DNA from: Azospirillum humicireducens
Lineage (GTDB): Bacteria; Pseudomonadota; Alphaproteobacteria; Azospirillales; Azospirillaceae
NCBI RefSeq assembly: GCF_001639105.2
Contig: NZ_CP015285.1
Coordinates: 2,038,501-2,102,500 of the forward strand
Direction of reading: 5' to 3'
DNA length: 64,000 nt
In this document: positions 57,999 through 64,000 of the stretch, one piece after another
Position numbering within the stretch: position 1 is the stretch's first letter
Layout of the letters: every line of letters starts with the position of its first letter
Translations under genes and position numbers: made by a program
The notes under the pieces: model-generated
Database searches by the model: none
What the model was told of the DNA's origin: nothing
What the model saw: the letters and a program-made list of their open reading frames with translations, nothing else

Positions 57999-58733
57999 TC
58001 AGCGCAGCGGAGTGGGCGCCGCGGCCGGAGCCGGCGGCAGGGCCGGGACGGCGGGAGCGGCGTTGAAGGTCCGGGGCTGGGCCGGCGCCACCTCCGCCGA
58101 CAAGGCGGCGTCGCGGTCGCGGCAGCGGTCGACCACCTTCTGGCCACAGTTCATGAAGCCCAGATCCTTGTTCAGGCAGACCCTGACCTCCGACACGTCG
58201 CGGCGGGAGCAGACGACCGCCACCCCTTCCGCGGTAAGACCGGGATTGGCCTCCAGGAACAGGCGCTCGACCTGGACGGCAGGCACGGTCGGGCCGGGCG
58301 CCTTCAACGGATCGGGGATCGCGACCTTGGCGGCGGCGGCGCGCAGCTTGGCGAAATAGTCGGTGGCGGTCAGACCGGAACAGGTCCCGTGCTTGCGCCA
58401 CTGGTGCATCATCAGCCCGACGCTGGGCATCACCGTCATGGTCTGGTCCACCACCGCCTTAGGCACATTGCGGTCGCGGGTGCAGGTTGCGGGATAGCTG
58501 CCGTCGGTGTATTGCGGCCACAGGCCATGGACGACGAAGCCGTGTTTCCGCTCCCCGCACTGGTCGGGATCGGGGCCGTTCCTGTCGCGGGCGCAGTAGG
58601 TCGGCGACCAGGACAGCGACAGGATGTAGTAATCGAAGTTGCCCGGCTCCGCCTTTCTCTGCGCCCAGGCGGGGCTGGCGGCGAAAAGTCCGGCAACCAT
58701 TACGGACAGGGCTGCGGCAACGGCTCTGCGCAT
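57999..58733 (-). CDS. Secreted ribonuclease T2
   Basis: A 244-residue RNase T2 family enzyme. A signal peptide (AVAAALSVMVAGLFAASPAWAQ) precedes the two active-site regions CAS1 (HGLWPQ) and CAS2 (HQWRKHGTCSGL). Several cysteines suit periplasmic disulfides. The ATG at 58733 follows GGGAAGAC. It degrades single-stranded RNA in the periplasm. A longer frame upstream is not needed. Confidence 0.94.
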   Translation of the reverse strand: MRRAVAAALSVMVAGLFAASPAWAQRKAEPGNFDYYILSLSWSPTYCARDRNGPDPDQCGERKHGFVVHGLWPQYTDGSYPATCTRDRNVPKAVVDQTMTVMPSVGLMMHQWRKHGTCSGLTATDYFAKLRAAAAKVAIPDPLKAPGPTVPAVQVERLFLEANPGLTAEGVAVVCSRRDVSEVRVCLNKDLGFMNCGQKVVDRCRDRDAALSAEVAPAQPRTFNAAPAVPALPPAPAAAPTPLR

Positions 58734-58900
58734 GACGAGTCTTCCCACGGCTGTGCTTCCCAGCGTTGCATACCATGGAAGGAGGTTGCTGTCGCGCAGT
58801 CTCGACACCAGTATCATTCGCGCCGAACCTCCGCCCCGGCGCGTCGGCATCGGTGCTTCACCCCATCGCCTGCATTCCCTGATCGGGTATAGTCGTCGGT

Positions 58901-59545
58901 ATGTTCACCTTGTCCGCCCCGATGCTTCTGCGCGCCTATGCCGCCGGTATCTTCCCGATGGCCGAAAGCGCGGAGTCGCGGGAACTCCACTGGTTCGATC
59001 CGGAACGCCGCGGCATCCTGCCGCTGGACTCCTTCCATGTGCCGCGAAGCCTGCGCAAGACCCTGCGCCGCGGCCCGTTCGAACTGCGCTTCGACAGCGC
59101 CTTCCGCGCGGTGATCGAGGGCTGCGCCGAATCGACGGAGGAGCGGCCGAAGACCTGGATCAACGACGACATCATCCGGCTCTATTGCGAACTGTTCGAC
59201 GCCGGCTTCGCCCACAGTGTGGAATGCTGGCGCGACGGCCGGCTGGTCGGCGGGCTCTACGGGGTGTCGATCGGCGGTGCCTATTTCGGCGAAAGCATGT
59301 TCAGCCGCGAGACCGGGGCCAGCAAGGTGGCGCTCGTCCATCTGGTCGCCCGCCTGCGTGCCGCCGGATTCGCCCTGCTCGACACCCAGTTCGTGACCGA
59401 GCATCTGTGCCGCTTCGGCGCCATCGAGATCCCCCGCACCGAATACCGCCGCCGCCTTGCCGCCGCCATGGAGCGCAAGACCGACTTCCGCGTGGTGGAC
59501 CAGCAGGCGGCGCTGGCGGATTTGCTGGAATCGGCGTCAGGTTAG
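58901..59545 (+). CDS. aat: Leucyl/phenylalanyl-tRNA--protein transferase
   Basis: A 214-residue N-end-rule enzyme that adds Leu or Phe to proteins with basic N-termini. [39 protein letters not shown] and [16 protein letters not shown] are conserved. No ribosome site precedes the ATG; a TATAGT box (58888-58893) lies just upstream, so the mRNA may be leaderless. The TAG stop is the left copy of the IS701 target duplication. Confidence 0.96.
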   Translation: MFTLSAPMLLRAYAAGIFPMAESAESRELHWFDPERRGILPLDSFHVPRSLRKTLRRGPFELRFDSAFRAVIEGCAESTEERPKTWINDDIIRLYCELFDAGFAHSVECWRDGRLVGGLYGVSIGGAYFGESMFSRETGASKVALVHLVARLRAAGFALLDTQFVTEHLCRFGAIEIPRTEYRRRLAAAMERKTDFRVVDQQAALADLLESASG

Positions 59546-61048
59546 TTCTACTGTGTCATAAAACCTGGAATGGGACAGCGGTTCGTTGTAGTAAGAGGAT
59601 TCATGCTTCGTTCAGAGAGGCGGTATGGATCCCCTTGGCACCGCAGGCGGCATCGAATCACGGTTCGCGGCGTATGTCGATCGCCTGTCTCCGGCTTTGG
59701 GTCACGCTGATCGCGCGGCGCCGTTTCGTGCCTATTGCACCGGATTGATCCTTCCAGGCGACCGCAAGAGTGTCGAGCCGATGGCCGCGCGGGTGGAGCC
59801 GGGACGTGTCGGCGCCGCCCATCAGTCCTTGCACCATTTTGTTGCCAAGGCGGCCTGGGAGGATGCGGCTGTGCTGGCCGGGGTGCGCGATCTGGTTTTG
59901 CCGGCGCTGTTGGAACGCGGCCCGATCCGCGCCTGGATCATCGACGACACCGGCATGCCGAAGAAGGGGCGCCATTCCGTTGGCGTGACGCGCCAGTACT
60001 GCGGCCAAATCGGCAAGCAGGACAATTGCCAAGTCGCCGTTTCGCTGTCGCTGGCAACCGACCACGCCAGCCTTCCCGTCGCCTTCCGGCTTTACCTGCC
60101 GGAGACATGGGCCGGCGACGTGGAGCGCCGGGCTCGGACCGGCGTCCCGGACGGGGTCCTCTTCCAGACCAAGCCGGCCATCGCGCTGGACCAGATCCGC
60201 ACGGCCATGGCGGCGGGTCTGCCGCCGGGCGTGGTCCTGATGGACGCGGGCTACGGCAACGACACCGCCCTGCGCGAAGGCGTGACCGCGCTGGGGCTGA
60301 CCTACGTCGCCGGAGTCCAGTCCTCGCTGACCGTCTGGCCGCCCGGTGTGGAACCGCTGCCGCCCAAGCCGTGGAGCGGCAAGGGGCGGCCGCCAAAGCT
60401 CCTGCGCCGCGCCCCTGGACATGAACCGATCTCGGTAAAGGCTCTGGCCGAAGGGTTGGCGCCGGAGGCTTGGCGTTCCGTGACGTGGCGGGAAGGCACG
60501 AACGCGCCGCTGGCCTCCCGTTTCGCCGCCGTTCGCGTTCACGCCGCGCACCGCGACGAGGAGCGGGCGGTGCGTCGCCCGGAGGAGTGGCTGCTGATCG
60601 AATGGCCCGAGGATGAAGAGAAGCCGACCAAGTACTGGTTGTCGACGCTGCCGGAGACAATGTCGCTCGACGCCTTGGTGGAGACCGCCAAGTTGCGGTG
60701 GCGCATCGAACGCGATTACCTCGAACTCAAGCAGGAGCTCGGCCTTGGCCATTATGAGGGCCGGGGCTGGCGCGGATTCCACCATCACGCGACGCTGTGC
60801 ATCGCCGCCTACGGTTTCCTGATTAGGGAACGGGCGGCGATTCCCCCCTCAGGACCACCTCCCTCCGGGCGCCTCCAAGCGCCTGACCTTCCCGAAAGCT
60901 TCCGACCCCGCGGGGCCGACGCCCCGCCCTGAGCGCCACATCCCGACGTCCATCGCCACCCTGCGCATCGCAATCGCCAGAATGCTCGCCAGAACCCTTC
61001 AGCGATGTCCATGCTGCCACCAACTGCGCACTTTATGACACAGTAGAA
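59546..61048. mobile_element. IS701-family insertion sequence, intact
   Basis: A 1503 bp element with 17 bp perfect terminal inverted repeats (TTCTACTGTGTCATAAA at 59546 and, inverted, ending at 61048). It is flanked by a 4 bp direct repeat TTAG (59542-59545 and 61049-61052), matching the YTAR target preference of the IS701 family. It encodes one complete transposase. The perfect repeats and target duplication point to a recent insertion. Confidence 0.93.
59625..60932 (+). CDS. IS701 family transposase
   Basis: A 435-residue DDE transposase. The acidic triad is visible: Asp in AWIIDDTGMPKKGRHSVGV, Asp in VVLMDAGYGND, Glu in DYLELKQELGLGHYEGR. The frame is complete with an AGAGAGG box before the ATG. 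Codon use is similar to the host. The C-terminus ends in a Pro-rich tail. Confidence 0.94.
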   Translation: MDPLGTAGGIESRFAAYVDRLSPALGHADRAAPFRAYCTGLILPGDRKSVEPMAARVEPGRVGAAHQSLHHFVAKAAWEDAAVLAGVRDLVLPALLERGPIRAWIIDDTGMPKKGRHSVGVTRQYCGQIGKQDNCQVAVSLSLATDHASLPVAFRLYLPETWAGDVERRARTGVPDGVLFQTKPAIALDQIRTAMAAGLPPGVVLMDAGYGNDTALREGVTALGLTYVAGVQSSLTVWPPGVEPLPPKPWSGKGRPPKLLRRAPGHEPISVKALAEGLAPEAWRSVTWREGTNAPLASRFAAVRVHAAHRDEERAVRRPEEWLLIEWPEDEEKPTKYWLSTLPETMSLDALVETAKLRWRIERDYLELKQELGLGHYEGRGWRGFHHHATLCIAAYGFLIRERAAIPPSGPPPSGRLQAPDLPESFRPRGADAPP

Positions 61049-62182
61049 TTAGCCGGCCGGGTGGAACACGCCCCCGCATTGGGGGGCCGGCACGCCGGTG
61101 GTTGCCGGCAGGCTGAGCGGCAGCCCGAGCCGGCTGCGCACCGCAAGATAGCCGAATGCCTGGGCCTCCAGCGCGTCGCCATCCCAGCCGACGAGATCGG
61201 CCGACTCGACGGGCACCCCCAGCCGGCCGGCCAGCATCGCCATCAGCGTGGCATTGTGGCGGCCGCCGCCGCAGACCAGCCAGCGCACCGGCGGGGCCGG
61301 CAGATGGGCCACCACGCGGGCGACCGAGTCGGCAGTAAAGGCGGTCAGGGTCGCGGCCCCGTCGGCAGGAGACAGGGCGGCGATGGGCGCAGGGTCGAAG
61401 GCGTCGCGGTCCAGCGACTTGGGCGCCGGTCGGTCGAACCAGGGATGGGCCATCAGGGCGGCCAGCGCCGCACCGTCCACATGCCCGGCCGCCGCCAGCG
61501 CCCCGCCGGCGTCGAAGCGGCCGAGGCCATGCCGCAGCACCCAATCGTCGATCAGGGCGTTGCCCGGCCCGGTGTCGCAGGCCACCACATCCGCTTCCTC
61601 CGCCACTGGGCCGTCCGAAGTCTCTGAACCGATCCAGCTGACGTTGGCGACACCGCCGATGTTGAGGATGGCGAGCGGACGCGGCAGGCCATGCGCCAGC
61701 GCGCGGTGGAACAGCGGGACCAGCGGCGCCCCCTGCCCGCCAGCGGCCACGTCGGCGCTGCGGAAGTCGTTGACCACGGCGATGCCGGTCGCCGCGGCCA
61801 GCCGGGCGCCGTCGCCGATCTGCCGGGTCAGGCGCCGGTCGGGATCGTGATGGATGGTGTGGCCGTGGAACCCGATCAGCTCGACCTCGGCCGCCGCGAC
61901 GCCCGCCTGGTCCAGCAGGCGGCGCACCGCATCGGCATGGGCGTCGGTCAGCTCGCGCTCGACCTCCGCCACCGGCCCGCCATTGTCGGCCCTCCCGAGG
62001 CAACCGCGCAGCCGCGCACGGAAGCCGTCGTCATAGGGGACGGTCAGGAAGGAGAGCGCCTCCACCCGGTCACGCCCGTCGGTGCGCAGCAGGGCGGCGT
62101 CGATGCCGTCCATCGACGTGCCGCTCATCAGGCCGACGACGGTGCGCAGCCCCTCCCCGACATCCCCGTCCCGGCATTCCAT
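61049..62182 (-). CDS. anmK: Anhydro-N-acetylmuramic acid kinase
   Basis: A 377-residue kinase that recycles anhydroMurNAc from the cell wall to MurNAc-6-phosphate. VVGLMSGTSMDGIDAALLRT at the start, GFHGHTIHHDP, CDTGPGNALIDDWV and LVCGGGRHN are conserved. The ATG at 62182 is chosen for its GGAG box; GTG 62218 and ATG 62203 are alternatives. Its TAA stop is formed by the right copy of the IS701 target duplication. Confidence 0.95.
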   Translation of the reverse strand: MECRDGDVGEGLRTVVGLMSGTSMDGIDAALLRTDGRDRVEALSFLTVPYDDGFRARLRGCLGRADNGGPVAEVERELTDAHADAVRRLLDQAGVAAAEVELIGFHGHTIHHDPDRRLTRQIGDGARLAAATGIAVVNDFRSADVAAGGQGAPLVPLFHRALAHGLPRPLAILNIGGVANVSWIGSETSDGPVAEEADVVACDTGPGNALIDDWVLRHGLGRFDAGGALAAAGHVDGAALAALMAHPWFDRPAPKSLDRDAFDPAPIAALSPADGAATLTAFTADSVARVVAHLPAPPVRWLVCGGGRHNATLMAMLAGRLGVPVESADLVGWDGDALEAQAFGYLAVRSRLGLPLSLPATTGVPAPQCGGVFHPAG

Positions 62183-62224
62183 CGTCCGCTCCGCAACCGT
62201 CATCGTGACGGGGCGCACTCTAGA

Positions 62225-63088
62225 CTAGCTGAGCCAAAGCTGCAGCATCAGCCGGTCACGGTCGGCCGGCGGCACGGCGCGGTGGTAGCAGGAGGTGTCC
62301 TCCAGGAAGCCGGTGCCCGCCGGCCCCGCCACCTTCAGGATGCGGTCGCGGGCGAAGCGGGTGAACAGCTCCTCGTCGCGGGCATTGGCGGAGCCCAGCA
62401 GCATGCGCAGCGACTTGCCGTGATGGCTGCCGCGGACCAGCTCATGCTCCCCCGCACCGGGGCTGACGTCGGTCAGGTAGAATTGGGCCGAGCAGAAATG
62501 GAAATCGTGGACGTCGTAATGCCAGTCGATGGTCTGGCCCGACTGCCGGCGCTCGTCGTCGCCGGCGTCGGTGACGAAGCTCCAGAACAGGCGCGGGATG
62601 ATCTTGGTCGCGGGGAACCCCAGGAAGGCCCCGGCGCATTCCATCAGCAGCGGATCGCGGCAGACCCGTCGGACCGCCGGACAGTCCAGCGGATCGGGGA
62701 CGATGCCCATCACCGCCGGCGAAGCGTCGGCAAGCCGGCCATTGCGCACCTCATGGCGGTGGAACATCCGCTCGTCGCGCAGCCGCCGCTGCAGAGGGGA
62801 ATGGGTGGCGAACTCCACCATCTCCTCCACCATCGCGCGGGGCAGGTCGAAGCCGGTGGCGATCGAGTCGCGCCGCAGGTCGGCCAGCGCCCGGTCCGCC
62901 GTCCGGCCGGTGAACACGCTGACCGGAAGGGTCGGCAGGGCGACGGGCGGTCCTGCCGGCGCACGCTGCCGCGAGCGGGGGGACAGACGGCGCAAGGCAC
63001 TGTAACCGCGCCGCACCGTTTCGAAGCGGCCGAGCGCATAGTGGAACTCTCCGGCGACGAGGCGCCGGGCAATATTCGCAACGTTCAT
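62225..63088 (-). CDS. Phytanoyl-CoA dioxygenase-like protein
   Basis: A 287-residue protein with a double-stranded beta-helix iron site: WHYDVHDFHF (HxD), a distal histidine in CYHRAVPPADRDR, and the arginine that would hold 2-oxoglutarate. The N-terminal 60 residues are basic and variable. This resembles the PhyH-like hydroxylases of natural-product and lipid pathways; the substrate is unknown. It lies 42 bases upstream of anmK on the same strand. Confidence 0.78.
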   Translation of the reverse strand: MNVANIARRLVAGEFHYALGRFETVRRGYSALRRLSPRSRQRAPAGPPVALPTLPVSVFTGRTADRALADLRRDSIATGFDLPRAMVEEMVEFATHSPLQRRLRDERMFHRHEVRNGRLADASPAVMGIVPDPLDCPAVRRVCRDPLLMECAGAFLGFPATKIIPRLFWSFVTDAGDDERRQSGQTIDWHYDVHDFHFCSAQFYLTDVSPGAGEHELVRGSHHGKSLRMLLGSANARDEELFTRFARDRILKVAGPAGTGFLEDTSCYHRAVPPADRDRLMLQLWLS

Positions 63089-63305
63089 TGGTCGTGCATC
63101 CCTGGGGCAGCCGAAGGACCAAAACCGCGGTGGGTTGCGCGGCCTCTGGTGCAGGAATGCACGGAGTGTAGGCAGGTTTGGGGCGATTCTAAAAATACCC
63201 TTGTGGCGTACGCCCTCGCGCCGGAGGAATAGCCGGGGCGGCAGGGCGTCCATCCCTTACGGCTCAAGGCCGGGAGAAAACGGCGCCCCGCCTTCACGCG
63301 ACAGT

Positions 63306-63770
63306 TTACAGCGCCTGCACGGCCTTCAGCACCGCCGCGACATGGCCGGTCACCTTCACCTTGCGCCAGACGTTGCGGACCACGCCGTCCTTGTCGATCA
63401 GGAAGGTGGCGCGGTCGATGCCCATGTACTTGCGGCCGTACATGCTCTTTTCGACCCAGGTGCCATAGGCCTCGCAGACGGCGCCGTCGGTGTCGGAGGC
63501 GAGCGTGAAGGTCAGTTCATGCTTGGCCTTGAACTTGTCGTGGCTGGCGACGCTGTCCTTGGACACGCCGATCACCACCGCATCGACGGCGGAGAAGTCG
63601 GGCTGCTGGTCGCGGAAGCCGCAGGCCTCCGACGTGCAGCCCGACGTGTCGTCCTTGGGGTAGAAATACAGAACCACCGGCTTGCCGCGCAGGGCCGACA
63701 GGGTGACGCTGCCCCCGCCATCGGTCGGCATGGTGAAATCCGGGGCGGGCGATCCGACGTCTACGGTCAT
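63306..63770 (-). CDS. bcp: Thioredoxin-dependent thiol peroxidase (Bcp/PrxQ)
   Basis: A 154-residue peroxiredoxin. The peroxidatic and resolving cysteines are spaced by four residues (TSGCTSEACGFRDQ), the BCP type. VLYFYPKDDTSGC and RATFLIDKDGVV are conserved. It reduces peroxides using thioredoxin. Confidence 0.96.
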   Translation of the reverse strand: MTVDVGSPAPDFTMPTDGGGSVTLSALRGKPVVLYFYPKDDTSGCTSEACGFRDQQPDFSAVDAVVIGVSKDSVASHDKFKAKHELTFTLASDTDGAVCEAYGTWVEKSMYGRKYMGIDRATFLIDKDGVVRNVWRKVKVTGHVAAVLKAVQAL

Positions 63771-63814
63771 GGCTGCTCGAATGTCCTTCTTCTTGCCGGC
63801 GGCGAGGCGATTCC

Positions 63815-64000
63815 TCAGGCCGGAGGCGTGGTCGTGTTGGGTGGGGCCAGACGGCCCGCCGGATCCTCGACCAGGGTCTTGAAATGACCATGGGCGCGGG
63901 CGGCGACGGCACGGATTCTGTGGTCCAGTTCGGGGAAGTCAACAGCGCCAGGCTCACGCTCGTCAGGAAAGGCGGCGCGGACCAGCCCGGCCAGCAGGCT
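63815..64000 (-). CDS. C-terminal fragment of an unrecognised protein (cut by the window edge)
   Basis: The last 61 residues of a gene entering from the right edge: SLLAGLVRAAFPDEREPGAV, LDHRIRAVAARAHGHFKTLV and a Pro/Thr-rich end (APPNTTTPPA). It precedes bcp by 44 bases on the same strand and could be in its operon. I do not recognise the family from this fragment. Confidence 0.55.
   Translation of the reverse strand, partial: SLLAGLVRAAFPDEREPGAVDFPELDHRIRAVAARAHGHFKTLVEDPAGRLAPPNTTTPPA

Overview
This 64 kb window looks like chromosomal DNA from a GC-rich alphaproteobacterium, most likely of the Azospirillum / Rhodospirillales type. This is an inference from the protein families (DUF1465/RcdA-like and DUF1150 proteins, a PilZ-tailed chemoreceptor, RpoH/ROSE-controlled hsp20 genes) and from gene order, not from a database search. 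Coding density is high, no rRNA or CRISPR array is visible, and there is one tRNA (tRNA-Ser, CGA). The window begins just past the end of a DUF418 gene and ends inside an unrecognised gene on the minus strand.

Region 1 (1-19 kb) is housekeeping: a TetR/DUF418 pair with a palindromic operator, rpmE, an RcdA-like protein, a heat-shock hsp20 gene with an RNA thermometer, tRNA-Ser, rplU-rpmA, obgE-proB-HAD phosphatase, then a minus-strand block (polysaccharide deacetylase, ctpA, envC, gpmI, rlmH, rsfS, nadD, proA), and finally a TauE-type exporter and rppH. Compared with the usual alphaproteobacterial order, the proA-to-deacetylase block looks inverted in place. Two GC-rich palindromic repeats sit inside the open 5' ends of envC and nadD without breaking the frame.

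Region 2 (19-33 kb) is one long plus-strand chemotaxis-type operon: STAS, cheY, cheA, cheW, a PAS-containing chemoreceptor, cheR, cheD, cheB and a soluble receptor-like protein with a CheZ-type phosphatase motif. It runs on into a partner-switching module: STAS, RsbW-like ATPase and two response-regulator/PP2C fusions, the first with a degenerate phosphatase site. This is the most system-like feature of the window: a CheA pathway apparently wired to a STAS/kinase/PP2C switch as well as, or instead of, a motor.

Region 3 (33-59 kb) is mixed: rpsD, an L-2-hydroxyglutarate oxidase-like enzyme, a second ROSE-controlled hsp20 with a DUF1150 gene, an unknown helical protein, a PilZ-tailed chemoreceptor bracketed by two tiny zinc-ribbon membrane proteins, rmuC with a G-rich leader, Nudix, ChaN-PDZ, SDR, aminotransferase, a GGT-like lipoprotein lacking its catalytic threonine, M48 protease, phytase-like esterase, DsbA-type thioredoxin, HAD phosphatase, orphan MT-A70 methylase, YgjV/Crp pair, a double cold-shock protein, an old yellow enzyme, a histidine phosphatase, an nnrD remnant and a secreted RNase T2.

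Region 4 (59-64 kb) holds aat and anmK, convergent genes split by an intact 1503 bp IS701-family element whose 4 bp target duplication restores the stop codons of both, followed by a PhyH-like dioxygenase and a Bcp peroxiredoxin. GC-rich interspersed palindromes of two related types occur at four places in the window.
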